A program made the position numbers and the translations under genes. A stretch of DNA of 64,000 nucleotides from CAWCDJ01 sp963794265 (GTDB taxonomy: Bacteria; Acidobacteriota; Terriglobia; Bryobacterales; Bryobacteraceae), in contig CAWCDJ010000003.1 of NCBI GenBank assembly GCA_963794265.1, positions 1,550,001-1,614,000 on the forward strand, given 5' to 3'. Shown piece by piece: positions 32,748 through 41,775 of this stretch. Position 1 is the first letter of the stretch. Each line of letters starts with the position of its first letter. The notes beneath the pieces are model-generated. The model did not search any database. It had not been told where the DNA came from and saw nothing but the letters and a program-made list of their open reading frames with translations.

Positions 32748-34826
32748 TCAGCCCGCCGCCAGCTTGTATACTCGTTGCGGAACGCCGTCCGCGATGTGGC
32801 AACGCCGCTCCTGCCACACCACCTGGATGCGGGTTACCATTTTCGTCAGGCCTTTGAGGCTGGGGGGCCACGATTGTAACGCGGCATGCAGTTCGCGCGC
32901 ATTATCCTCGTCCAGGGCGAAGATCACGCGCCTCCGCTCCGCCAGCCGAAACGGCGTGGGGTCGGTCGGCGTTCCCGCCGCAAGCCAGCTCTCGATGTCG
33001 TAGCTCATCTCGGCTTCGGCGGGCGCCAGAATCTCCTTTATGGTCCGGCCATTGGCATGACCGAGATTGATGTAGCGGTGAAAATCTTCCCAGAACACGT
33101 CGAAATCGGAAATCTTCAGATGCAGATCGCGCGCAACCAGAAGCTTGCGGGTGGCTTCCATAGCACACGCGCAGATCTCAGGCCAGATATGGAACGATGC
33201 CAGCGCCCGATATTTGTGCATCAAATTGTCGCCCACCTCTCCGTGTTGCAGTTTGGCAAAGTTCTCTTCGGTGGAGTAGTGTTGGATGCACGCTTCCCGC
33301 GTCGGGAACAACTCGTTAATGGTCTCGCGGACGAAGTCATCCAGAAATGTGCGGGCCGCTTCGGTCGCGCCCTCGAGTTCGGCTAGAATCGCGTCCATCC
33401 ACTCAGAGCGCTTGATCCCCAGCGTTCCCGCGAAGCCGATCACCTTCTCGAAATAGTTGTCATGATAAAACGCGGAGCTGGCCAAAGCGACTTTGCGGGC
33501 CCGCAGGTAATCGTCGAATGGCAGCGTGTCCGTAGCACAGACAATCTCCTCCACATCGAAGACCTTCTCGCCTCCGTAGACACCAAAATTCTTGGGGAGA
33601 ATTCGGAAACCCGATCGGAAGTGGAAGAGCTTGCGCGACTCCAGGGTTTCGAGCTCTGTCCCCTTCAGCATCATCAACTGGAAGTTGGTCACCTGGTTTA
33701 GTCCCACGTCGAGCAGCTTTCGGATGCCGTTCATGTGCGTTTCGAGTGTTTCGCCGGGCAGGCCGAGGATCAGGTCGGTGTTCGAGCGGAGACCGCGGCC
33801 GCGCATGTAGACCCGCAACTGCTCATAGGCCTCCATCTTGATCGTCGAGCGCTTGACGTTCCGCAGCACGTTTTCGTCGAGTGACTGGACCGCCTGGTAC
33901 ATCAACATGGCGCCGTTCACTTTCTCGATCGATCTGATGATACGGTCCGGGCGGTTTTTGCCGGTCGTCGCGTCGATGTACGTGGGCCAGCCATACTCCT
34001 TTTGCGTCTCCCCAAGATAGCTGGAGATCTCGGTGTCCCGTTCGTACATCCCGTAATTTGAGTCGGCGATGCGCAACGTATGCATATACGGCGAGACCTC
34101 TCGGATCCGATGGGCGATGTAGAAGATCTCCTCGCGCAGCCGCTCCAGCCCGAAGTAGTGCACCTTGGTGTACCACGACGTCCCCTGGCAGCAAAATGTG
34201 CAGGTGAACGGACATCCCCGGTTCGTCTCGATGATCGGCGCGAGCTTCGAGTCAAAGAACTCATCGAGGATACCGCTCAGCCAGGGAGAGGGAATTTCGT
34301 CCAGCCCCCGGTGTCGATCCCATGGCGCCGAGCGGTACATTGTGCCATCCGGGCGGCGGTAGAGCGACGACGGAATCTCGCGTTCGCCGAAAGCACGAAG
34401 CGACATACCGCTGTCAAGGTAGTTCCGCACAATCTCCGTGGCGAGGAAGTCACCCTCGCCCAGCACGTAAAGGTCTACGTTTGGCAGCGCCGCCAGGTAT
34501 TCCTGCTGGCGTTCAGGCTCCAGGGAAATGTTGGGACCGCCCAGCACGACCAGGGTCTCGGGCCGGATGCGCTTGGCGAGCTTTGCCAGATGAATGCTGA
34601 GCGCTTCATTCCAGCAGTAATTGCTGAGCATGAGCACGTCCGGCGGCGTTTCCTGTATCGCATTGAAAAGCCGGTCCGGGTAGGCGAACAGGCGTGACCG
34701 CACTTCCGGAAGCTCGCGATCCATTACGGCCTTCATGTATGCCACACCCAACGGCATGCAGTCGTTCGCCAGAACCCCGGAGTAGTTGTATCGAAGATCG
34801 CATAAGTAGACAGTCGGAGCTTTCAA
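32748..34826 (-). CDS. Cobalamin-binding-type radical SAM protein
   Basis: A TTG codon at 34826 is chosen as start because AGAGGAA lies 4-5 bases before it and translation then starts with KAPTVYLCDLRYNYSG; a longer frame to 35015 would overlap the dehydratase. The 692-residue protein has an N-terminal B12-binding-like Rossmann domain (residues 1-150, LVVLGGPNIS, LYVLGEGD), a radical SAM core with CxxxCxxC at 205, 209 and 212 (NRGCPFTCTFCCQG), and a helical C-terminal region. The usual DxHxxG cobalamin motif is not evident. It likely modifies a sugar or lipid in the polymer by methylation or another radical reaction; its substrate is unknown. Confidence 0.85.
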   Translation of the reverse strand: MKAPTVYLCDLRYNYSGVLANDCMPLGVAYMKAVMDRELPEVRSRLFAYPDRLFNAIQETPPDVLMLSNYCWNEALSIHLAKLAKRIRPETLVVLGGPNISLEPERQQEYLAALPNVDLYVLGEGDFLATEIVRNYLDSGMSLRAFGEREIPSSLYRRPDGTMYRSAPWDRHRGLDEIPSPWLSGILDEFFDSKLAPIIETNRGCPFTCTFCCQGTSWYTKVHYFGLERLREEIFYIAHRIREVSPYMHTLRIADSNYGMYERDTEISSYLGETQKEYGWPTYIDATTGKNRPDRIIRSIEKVNGAMLMYQAVQSLDENVLRNVKRSTIKMEAYEQLRVYMRGRGLRSNTDLILGLPGETLETHMNGIRKLLDVGLNQVTNFQLMMLKGTELETLESRKLFHFRSGFRILPKNFGVYGGEKVFDVEEIVCATDTLPFDDYLRARKVALASSAFYHDNYFEKVIGFAGTLGIKRSEWMDAILAELEGATEAARTFLDDFVRETINELFPTREACIQHYSTEENFAKLQHGEVGDNLMHKYRALASFHIWPEICACAMEATRKLLVARDLHLKISDFDVFWEDFHRYINLGHANGRTIKEILAPAEAEMSYDIESWLAAGTPTDPTPFRLAERRRVIFALDEDNARELHAALQSWPPSLKGLTKMVTRIQVVWQERRCHIADGVPQRVYKLAAG

Positions 34827-34891
34827 CGGGTTCCTCTTTCTTTTTGGTGTTGCAGTTGTGAAATGAGCCCAAAAGCGCGCGACGGATTCCG

Positions 34892-35914
34892 TCAGGCGCT
34901 CGCGTTGATAGCGACGGGAGCGTTTGCGCTGTGCTGCAGCAGAGTTCCGCAGTACCCCGCGTACCAGTCGATCGTTTTCTTCAAGCCCTCGACCATTCCG
35001 TAATGCGGCTCCCACCCCAGGAGGCGGCGCGCCTTCGAGCAGTCCAGGTATTGTTCACGAATTTCGGCCGTGGCTCGATTCTCGATGATCGGCTGGAGGT
35101 CCGGCCTGCCCATGAGCCGGAGCACCTGATCCACCACGTCGAGCACCGAAAGCCTGACCGAAAGGCTGAAATTGAAGGCCCCGCCGGCGATTTGCGGATC
35201 TCGCGCCAGACTCTCCGCGACCGTGGTGTACGCTTCGGCGGCATCCTCGACGTACAGAAAATCGCGAGTGGGCTTGCCGTCGCTGCGAATTCGAAACGGC
35301 TGGCCTTCGAGCGTCGCGCGAATCACTCCCGGGATTGTGCGGCTGAAGTTCAGATCGCCACCCCCAAAGAGGTTGGCGCAGCGGACAACCGCCACGGGGA
35401 GTTGGTAGGTTTGAGCGTACATCGTGGAGATCAGGTCCGCGCAGCTCTTGGAAACGTCGTACGGGTAACTCCCTTGAAGCGGGTGGGTTTCCAGATAGGG
35501 AAGGTTCTGGCTGCAGCCATAGGCCTTGTCAGACGAAGCCACGACGACCTGCGCCTTGGCTTGACGCGCCGCTTCCAGAACATTCCACGTCCCCTGGATA
35601 TTCACCTGGAGGGTGGAGACCGGATCGGCTTTGGCCACGCCCACCAGCGGCTGCGCGGCCAGGTGAAACACCGTATGAACCGAGTATTCCTGCAGCGTGC
35701 GCCGCAGTAGCGGAAGGTCTTCCAGACAGCCATCCACCACCGTCACGTGATCGGCCATGCCTTCGGCGGCAAACATCGTCTTCGGTGATCGATCGCGTAC
35801 CAGGGCGATCACGTCGGCTCCGCTGGTCACGAGCCGTTTCGCCAGCCACCCGCCCATTAACCCGGTCGCACCCGTTACGAGTACCGGCCTCCCGTTCCAA
35901 AATGATTTTTCCAT
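34892..35914 (-). CDS. rfbG: NAD-dependent sugar dehydratase, CDP-glucose 4,6-dehydratase-like
   Basis: The extended SDR enzyme starts FWNGRPVLVTGATGLMGGWL (Rossmann loop TGATGLMG), with SSDKAYG and SYPYDVSK carrying the catalytic Tyr-X3-Lys (YDVSK) and FGGGDLNFSRTIPGVIR. This pattern fits CDP-glucose 4,6-dehydratases, and the upstream genes encode CTP-type cytidylyltransferases, which supports the name. An ATG at 35929 overlaps the previous stop (TAATG), but the ATG at 35914 has AGGA 8 bases before it and is preferred. The product would be a CDP-4-keto-6-deoxyhexose. Confidence 0.8.
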   Translation of the reverse strand: MEKSFWNGRPVLVTGATGLMGGWLAKRLVTSGADVIALVRDRSPKTMFAAEGMADHVTVVDGCLEDLPLLRRTLQEYSVHTVFHLAAQPLVGVAKADPVSTLQVNIQGTWNVLEAARQAKAQVVVASSDKAYGCSQNLPYLETHPLQGSYPYDVSKSCADLISTMYAQTYQLPVAVVRCANLFGGGDLNFSRTIPGVIRATLEGQPFRIRSDGKPTRDFLYVEDAAEAYTTVAESLARDPQIAGGAFNFSLSVRLSVLDVVDQVLRLMGRPDLQPIIENRATAEIREQYLDCSKARRLLGWEPHYGMVEGLKKTIDWYAGYCGTLLQHSANAPVAINASA

Positions 35915-35928
35915 CTGCGGCGTCCTCA

Positions 35929-36651
35929 TTACGATGCTGCCCACAGAGCGTGCGGCTTCAACTGCATCCAAGGCGCCGAACCGCCGCTCAAAATAGCCTC
36001 GAATTCCTGCTGGTCTTTGCTGGTGTCCATGGATTTCCAGAACCCCTCGTGCAGGTACGTGAACAAAAGTCCTCGCGTCGCCAGCTTTGGCAGGACGTCG
36101 TTTTCCAAGTTAGAGCCATGCCACTGATCGAAAACGGCTCTATCGAACACGAAAAAACCCGCATTAATCCAGTAGTCGCGGATGGTGGGCTTTTCGTGGA
36201 ACGCTTGCACGCGCCGCTCGCTGCTGAACTGTACTGTCCCGTATTGCGACCGCAACGGCACGGAAGTAACCGTGGCGAGTCCGGCGGACTCGCGGTGAAA
36301 TTGGAGAAGCTGATGCAAATCCACATTCCCCAACCCGTCTCCGTAAGTGGCGAAGAAGGTCTCGCCCAAATACGGCTCGCAACGTCGAATCCGTTCGCCG
36401 GTATCGCTCGCCGCTCCGGTATCCACGACCGTGACGTTCCATTGCGGGAAGCGGCGGTCGAAATAGTCATCCAGAATCTCCTTCCGCCATCCGGCTGCAA
36501 GCACGAAGTCCGTAAAGCCCTGGACTTCGTAGAAGCGCATCAGGTGGGTGAGAATCGGTGTGCCGCGAATCGGCATCATCACCTTCGGGTAATATTCCGT
36601 GAACGGATAAGATCTGGTGCCTTTCCCGCCACAGAGGATCACGACTTGCAT
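35929..36651 (-). CDS. rfbF: Glucose-1-phosphate cytidylyltransferase-like enzyme
   Basis: The 240-residue protein starts at 36651, after AGGAGA, with MQVVILCGGKGTRSYPFTEY (nucleotide loop GGKGTR). TYGDGLGNVDL, NVTVVDTGAAS, INAGFFVFDRAVF and HEGFWKSMDT match RfbF-type glucose-1-phosphate cytidylyltransferases. It makes CDP-glucose from CTP and glucose-1-phosphate. A longer frame to 36885 is not credible, since it would start inside the previous gene. Its sequence is closely similar to the C-terminal half of the neighbouring fusion protein, so the two are probably duplicates. Confidence 0.88.
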   Translation of the reverse strand: MQVVILCGGKGTRSYPFTEYYPKVMMPIRGTPILTHLMRFYEVQGFTDFVLAAGWRKEILDDYFDRRFPQWNVTVVDTGAASDTGERIRRCEPYLGETFFATYGDGLGNVDLHQLLQFHRESAGLATVTSVPLRSQYGTVQFSSERRVQAFHEKPTIRDYWINAGFFVFDRAVFDQWHGSNLENDVLPKLATRGLLFTYLHEGFWKSMDTSKDQQEFEAILSGGSAPWMQLKPHALWAAS

Positions 36652-36706
36652 TCCATTCTCTCCTTTTCGTTGAAAACCACCACTCTGCCTAAAGCCGGCG
36701 CGTGAA

Positions 36707-39064
36707 TCACCGTCTCCCCAGAACTGCGACTTGCCGGCGCTCGTCGGGAATCCACCACGGTGTGCCGCGCTTGACGCTCTGCTCCAGTTCGTGTTGGTCC
36801 CGATCCGTGTCCATCGTTCTCCAGAGCCCCTCGTGCCGATAACTGAATAGCATCCCCTTCTCGGCCAGCGACGGCAATACCTCATGTTCCAGATTTTGCC
36901 CCTGCCAGCGATCGAGCGCCTTCTTTTCGAAGGCGAAGAATCCGGCGTTGATCCAGTGGCCCTGCAAGACCGGCTTTTCTTCGAAACGCTTCACCTGGCC
37001 ATCGCCGCCGCACAGCACCGTTCCATACTGCGACCTGAGCGGAACGGAGGTAATCGTTGCGAGGGCCTTACTTCGCCTGTGAAACGCGAGCAGCCCCTCC
37101 AGATCGATGTTGGCGAGCCCGTCTCCATACGACGCCAGGAATGTGTCGCCGAAGTAGGAGGCGCACCTCCGGACCCGGTCCGCTGTATCCGTCTCCTCCC
37201 CGGTATCGACGATCTTCACCGACCACTCCGGGAAGCGCCCGTCGAAATAGTCGTGGAGCACTTCTTTTCGATGCCCGGCGGCCAGCACGAAATTGGAGAA
37301 ACCCTGCCCGGCATAGAAACGCATCAGGTGGACTACAACCGGTGCGCCGCCGATCGGCATCATGACTTTGGGGTAATACTCTGTAAACGGGGCCGAGCGG
37401 GCTCCCCGGCCGCCGCAGAGAAGCAGCACCTGGATGGCTTCCTTGCCGTCCGCGCTGTTGATGCGCCTGGATTCGTGCGAGAAATGCCGCAGCATCACCA
37501 GCGGCGAGTGCTCACCGCAGCCGCCTGCACCCCCGGCCGCCACCGTGACGGCCTCCGTTTCCGCCGGCCTCACAGTGCTCGATGTTGTCCGCAAAATATT
37601 CGGCGGAAGCGGCCGTCCGGACTGCCCCATCGAATGCTCATATCGGATTGCCGCGCTCAATGAATTGTACGGGATGGCCAGGCGCTCTCGAATATCCACT
37701 TCTACGAAATCGCGCAGTTCCACGATTTCGTCGGCGTTCAGGTAATCGGTAAATACAAAGGATCTATACCCCGAGTTGGGGTTCCCCTTGTAGTAGTCGG
37801 CCACCTGGGTGTAGTCCAACTCGTAGCTGTACAAGCGATCGCCGTTGATGCTATAGACCCAGACGTCGGGACGTGAGTCGAGTTCGACCGCCTGATCGTA
37901 ATAAGGTGTACCGGGATAGGTCGTGATGACGGTCATGTCGAAGTCCGCGGGCTTCACTTCCAATAGCCAGTCGTGAGTCTCCTGAACCGTATCGCGTGAT
38001 TCCCCTGGGTGGCCGCAGGACATGAGCGCCTTGATCTTGAGATTGTGACGGCGCGCGATCTCCGTGCAGCGTGTGTTGTCCCCGACCGTTGCCTTCTTCT
38101 GGATGTTCCGCAGGATTCGCGGAGATCCCGATTCGAAGCCGACGAGAATCCAGCGAAACCCAGCCTCATACATGGCCTCTGCCTGTTCGTCCGTAAACAA
38201 CTCCGACTTCACAAACCCGCGCAGTCGAAACTCCGTCCGCAGATCCCGAGCGGTGCGCGCGATAGCCCTCATGAGTTCCACCACTCGGGGATTCACGTTT
38301 AGTTCATCGTCGTAGAACATGAACCCGCGCACACCGTATACCCTGTACAAGTGCGTCATTTCCTGGATAATGCTCTCCACAGAGCGCATGCGCACCCGGC
38401 GCAGCATGGGAGATTCACGCCCTCCGCAAAAACCGCAGCCGAACGGGCAGCCGAGTTGGGCGATCAGGCTCAGCGCCCGTTCCCCTTCGATGCTGTAGCG
38501 GTAACTATCTACATCCAGTAGATGCCTCGCCGGCAACGGCAGGGCCGAGAGGCGGGCGTTGTTCAGAAACAGACTTGAATTTGGCTCGTCGGCATCCACT
38601 AAGGCGGGGCCATCCATATCCACGGCTGTGAAGATGGCTTCTTCTCCATCCCCCGCGACGAGAACGTCGAAATTCTGCGTGAGCTTCTCGAAAGCCCGAC
38701 CGGCTCGTCCGGCGATCCCGAACTTCTGCTCCCGTTTCCGTGCGGCGTTAACCAACGTAATGTGAGGACCGCCTAGAATCAGTTTCGCGTCGGGGCGCAC
38801 AGCACGAATCTTCTTCGCCACCGACACCGCCGACGGAAACTGCGGTGTGGTTGCGGTCAAGCCGAAGATCTTTGATTTCGACCGCAGCGCATGATCCCGC
38901 GCCGCTTCTTCGAAATTCTGGATTCCCGAGAGATCCAGCATCTCCACCTCGTAGCCGTGGCGCTCCAACACGGCCGCGATTCTCAGGATCCCGAGAGTCA
39001 TGAATACCCGTTCGTCCAACAAAAACACGGAAGGCGGAATAACAAGAGAGATTGGAAGAGCCAT
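36707..39064 (-). CDS. B12-binding-type radical SAM protein fused to a glucose-1-phosphate cytidylyltransferase
   Basis: One 785-codon frame. Residues 1-160 look like a cobalamin-binding domain (LILGGPHITL), and about 190-470 form a radical SAM core with CxxxCxxC at 206, 210 and 213 (LGCPFGCGFCGG). After a linker (about 480-543) comes a complete cytidylyltransferase (544-785): VLLLCGGRGARSAPFTEYYP, VKIVDTGEETDT, SYGDGLANIDL, INAGFFAFEKKAL and HEGLWRTMDTDRDQ. Its first loop is GGRGAR, where the separate enzyme has GGKGTR. The gene sits between the initiating transferase and the free cytidylyltransferase gene. Fusion implies a radical reaction coupled to CDP-sugar formation, but the reaction is unknown. 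Confidence 0.88.
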   Translation of the reverse strand: MALPISLVIPPSVFLLDERVFMTLGILRIAAVLERHGYEVEMLDLSGIQNFEEAARDHALRSKSKIFGLTATTPQFPSAVSVAKKIRAVRPDAKLILGGPHITLVNAARKREQKFGIAGRAGRAFEKLTQNFDVLVAGDGEEAIFTAVDMDGPALVDADEPNSSLFLNNARLSALPLPARHLLDVDSYRYSIEGERALSLIAQLGCPFGCGFCGGRESPMLRRVRMRSVESIIQEMTHLYRVYGVRGFMFYDDELNVNPRVVELMRAIARTARDLRTEFRLRGFVKSELFTDEQAEAMYEAGFRWILVGFESGSPRILRNIQKKATVGDNTRCTEIARRHNLKIKALMSCGHPGESRDTVQETHDWLLEVKPADFDMTVITTYPGTPYYDQAVELDSRPDVWVYSINGDRLYSYELDYTQVADYYKGNPNSGYRSFVFTDYLNADEIVELRDFVEVDIRERLAIPYNSLSAAIRYEHSMGQSGRPLPPNILRTTSSTVRPAETEAVTVAAGGAGGCGEHSPLVMLRHFSHESRRINSADGKEAIQVLLLCGGRGARSAPFTEYYPKVMMPIGGAPVVVHLMRFYAGQGFSNFVLAAGHRKEVLHDYFDGRFPEWSVKIVDTGEETDTADRVRRCASYFGDTFLASYGDGLANIDLEGLLAFHRRSKALATITSVPLRSQYGTVLCGGDGQVKRFEEKPVLQGHWINAGFFAFEKKALDRWQGQNLEHEVLPSLAEKGMLFSYRHEGLWRTMDTDRDQHELEQSVKRGTPWWIPDERRQVAVLGRR

Positions 39065-39116
39065 TGGTCTTTGACTTTGTTCGCCGGTAATCGACGGAAT
39101 AGTAGATGCTTATGGG

Positions 39117-40181
39117 TTAGTGGGCGCCCTCGCCCCGAATCATCGCGGGAATCGTCGCTAACAGAATCCGGACGTCGGATCGTATGGACCATTTGTCGAT
39201 ATATCTCAAATCCTGCATTGCCATCCAATCGAAGTCCTGCTGCCGGCCTTCTACCTGCCAGAGCCCCGTCAGTCCCGGCTGAACGGTGAAGCGCCGGTAC
39301 AATTTCGGATCGCGGAGTTGGTCGGCCACCCAGACCGGAATGGGCCGCGGACCTACCAGGCTCATGTCGCCGCGGATCACATTCCAAAGCTGCGGCAGTT
39401 CGTCGAGACTACTTCGCCTGAGAAGCCCTCCGATTCGAGTCACTCGAGGATCATCGAAAACCTTGAACGAGATCCCGCGTGCATTGTTCATCTCGGCGAC
39501 CACGGCGCGCAGTTCCTCCGCGTTGGCGACCATGCTGCGAAACTTGAGCATTTGAAAAACGCGTTGGCCGCGGCCCACCCGTTCCTGCCGGAACAAAACC
39601 GGCCCGCGGGACGTCAGCACGATTCCCAGCGCGATCAGGAACAGCAGCGGAGAGAGCAATACGAGCGCGGTGCCGGCAACCACCACGTCCAGCGTCCGTT
39701 TCAGGAATCGCCCCAGGCCGCGTAAGGAAGCGTGCACCGGCGATGTGATGGCGAAACCGTCGCCGAAAGCGGTTGCCTCAGCGCCGGGAATCCCGGGTGA
39801 GAGATCAATGTGCACCGTGACTCGGACGCCGACGTCAGCCGCCGCGGCCTGCAGATCTCCAATGACTCGCGCAAAACTTCGAAGCGGCAGGGCGATGTGC
39901 AACTCGTCGATGCAATTTGCGATGAGGCATTCCGCCAGACTGTCGAAAGAACCCAACCAGGGAAGTTCGGGGAATGCCGTCGAGAGTTCGCCCTGCGGCT
40001 CCGGATCGGTGGCGCCGCAGATCACGGCGGGCTCACCCGATTCCGTAATGCAGCGCGCAACAGCCACTGCTGACTTCCCTGTACCCGCGATCAGGATCCT
40101 CTTGGGCTGGTGTGGCGTGCGGCGCATTGCGTCGCGAGTCATCGCGACACACGTTGTCTTCTGAAGGTTCTGAGTGCTCAT
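39117..40181 (-). CDS. Initiating undecaprenyl-phosphate sugar transferase (WbaP/EpsL-like)
   Basis: The 354-residue protein has an N-terminal Rossmann-like region (RILIAGTGKSAVAVARCI), then the C-terminal bacterial sugar transferase domain: RFLKRTLDVVVAGTALVLLS (the reentrant membrane helix), FRQERVGRGQRVFQMLKFRS, MVANAEEL, LDELPQLWNVIRGDMSLVGP and RPIPVW. The domain adds a sugar phosphate to the lipid carrier, the first step of repeat-unit assembly. The large polytopic N-terminal part of WbaP is replaced by a soluble nucleotide-binding-like domain. It is the first gene after the ops-like leader. Confidence 0.9.
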   Translation of the reverse strand: MSTQNLQKTTCVAMTRDAMRRTPHQPKRILIAGTGKSAVAVARCITESGEPAVICGATDPEPQGELSTAFPELPWLGSFDSLAECLIANCIDELHIALPLRSFARVIGDLQAAAADVGVRVTVHIDLSPGIPGAEATAFGDGFAITSPVHASLRGLGRFLKRTLDVVVAGTALVLLSPLLFLIALGIVLTSRGPVLFRQERVGRGQRVFQMLKFRSMVANAEELRAVVAEMNNARGISFKVFDDPRVTRIGGLLRRSSLDELPQLWNVIRGDMSLVGPRPIPVWVADQLRDPKLYRRFTVQPGLTGLWQVEGRQQDFDWMAMQDLRYIDKWSIRSDVRILLATIPAMIRGEGAH

Positions 40182-40386
40182 GCTGGTCGGAACACCTGGC
40201 TCAAATAGCTTAGTCCAAAGTTACTTCAGGACATGCTACCGCCCCAATCTGCACCAAATGTCCTTCGGCTGATTTAATTACTTATGCAGCATCTTACTGC
40301 CGGTTGTCAAGACGGGTTATCATCTTAGACTGCTTTGGAACGCCTAGTACTGTCACGGTCTTGTCAGGCGACGGAGCGAGACCCGA
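40182..40386 (-). promoter_or_regulatory. Operon leader with an ops-like element
   Basis: The 205-base leader separates the NusG-like gene from the sugar transferase gene. On the minus strand GGGGCGGTAGCATG lies at 40245-40232, about 50 bases before the next start. This matches the core of the enterobacterial ops element (GGCGGTAGCnT), at which RfaH is recruited to paused RNA polymerase. Upstream, TTGACA is present at 40310-40305 with a weak -10 (GCATAA, 40287-40282, 17-base spacer), so a start site near 40275 would place the element about 30-40 bases into the transcript, where it is expected. Confidence 0.65.
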
Positions 40387-41046
40387 TCAGCCCCGATTAC
40401 TGGCCGCCCTGGCTGAGGAGAGCGCGTCGGTCGCAGATGCAAACTCTCCCTGCTTCAGTGGGCCGCCGTCCGTCAGAACGGGTGCGCCCGTGGGCGCCGG
40501 GCTTGATTCGACCTGGATGCAGTGACGATCTACTTCCGCCGCAACGGACCGGCTCAGTAACGTGATCGAGACAACGACGCGCGTCTGATTCTTCACTTCG
40601 ACCAGGCAACCCCGCAAGCCGCGAAGGGGACCCGCAGCGACAACCACCTGCTGCCCAGCGACGGCAGCGTGCCACGTCTCCGCGAATGAACCGGATCGCA
40701 CTATCAATTCAAGTGCGGCCAACTCATCCCGTGAGATCGGTAATGGCCCTCGACTGGTTCCGACTACGTGGGAGACTCCGGGGATGGTGAGCACCGGCAA
40801 ACGCTTTCCGGAGTCGAACTGCGCGAATACATAACCGGGGATCAGTGTTCGCTCCACCTTGCGGAGGCGTTTCGCCCATTTTCGATATTCCTGATAGAGA
40901 GGCAGGAAATGTTTGTAGCCCCTGCCATCGAGTCCTGCCGCTACACAGCGCTCGCACTTGGCTTTGACTTTGATCGCAAACCAGTCGCCAGACGAACTCG
41001 AAAGCAGCGATAGGTCTGACATCCCAGATTTGGCACTGTTCTCCAT
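40387..41046 (-). CDS. NusG/RfaH-family transcription antiterminator (UpxY-like)
   Basis: The 219-residue protein has an NGN domain (about 17-120: WFAIKVKAKCERCVAAGLDG, HFLPLYQEYRKW, RTLIPGYVFAQFDSGKRLPV, then PGVSHVVGTSR) and a C-terminal KOW-type domain (GQQVVVAAGPLRGLRGCLVE, VSITLLSRSVAAEV). The length and sequence are those of specialised NusG paralogues, which act on long polysaccharide operons, and not of NusG itself. GGAGGGG just upstream is the ribosome site. It is encoded directly before the operon and the ops-like site, so it probably suppresses termination over the 24-kb operon downstream. Confidence 0.88.
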   Translation of the reverse strand: MENSAKSGMSDLSLLSSSSGDWFAIKVKAKCERCVAAGLDGRGYKHFLPLYQEYRKWAKRLRKVERTLIPGYVFAQFDSGKRLPVLTIPGVSHVVGTSRGPLPISRDELAALELIVRSGSFAETWHAAVAGQQVVVAAGPLRGLRGCLVEVKNQTRVVVSITLLSRSVAAEVDRHCIQVESSPAPTGAPVLTDGGPLKQGEFASATDALSSARAASNRG

Positions 41047-41625
41047 TCCCCTCCGAAAGGCGTGTGTCCGGCCTGCGCTTCAGGGCAACAAGCTCGTGCA
41101 AAGCCGTCAGAATCCTCAGCTCAGACAAGCTGTCGGTATCATCACGACCAATACAAGTCGTAGAGACAGCCAAGAACCTGGGTACCAATGTGTGCTAATG
41201 TCGATGCCTCTGTCAAGAAAAGTTTTTACAGGAGTTTACCTGCGACTGTTCAGCCGGATGTCCCTCACGAACAGCGCCAACACGGAGTTCGGCCGCATGC
41301 GCTGGCGGCCCATATGGAGTGACTGCGGCGTCAGTTTCCTTTCCCGTTCATGAGCTTTCAAATTGTCCGAGAGGAGCTTCTAGGTTGTGAGCGCTTATCG
41401 GTTATTTGATTCATATCTTTTTCGACTACGTGCTATGTGACGCAGCGTCAGAGCCCGGATGCCGAACAGCACTTGGCAGGCGAAGTTCCCCAACGCTCTC
41501 GAGAGACCGGAGCACGGTCCGCCGCGGAACTTGCTATCTTCGGCCCCGACCATTGAAAAAGGATCTTTTATGTATCCGAACGTACGCCGGGACGTGAGCG
41601 ATCAAACATCGGGGCGCGGCGCGCA
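41047..41625. other. Intergenic stretch before the exopolysaccharide operon
   Basis: About 580 bases separate the NusG-like gene from transposase debris. No continuous coding frame with recognisable domains is present. It should contain the promoter of the NusG-like gene on the minus strand, but I see no clear consensus boxes. Confidence 0.3.
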
Positions 41626-41775
41626 GTGGATGAGGTGACGCAGTGGCAGGTGGCGGGCGCCACCGCGCAGATCAGCGAGGCCTGGCTGATTCCCGTGCTG
41701 GTGGCGAGGTTGTTGAACGAACTCCTGGTCGAGCAGACCAAATCGCGGTCGCAGCAGTTGCCGCCGCTCTTTTAA
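41626..41775 (+). pseudogene. DDE integrase-core transposase remnant with internal deletion
   Basis: The frame DEVTQWQVAGATAQISEAWL continues at once into VARLLNELLVEQTKSRSQQ and ends at PPLF. In integrase-core transposases these two stretches are normally separated by the LHSDNG part of the catalytic core; here that part is missing, so an internal deletion removed it. Only about 50 codons remain. Confidence 0.5.
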
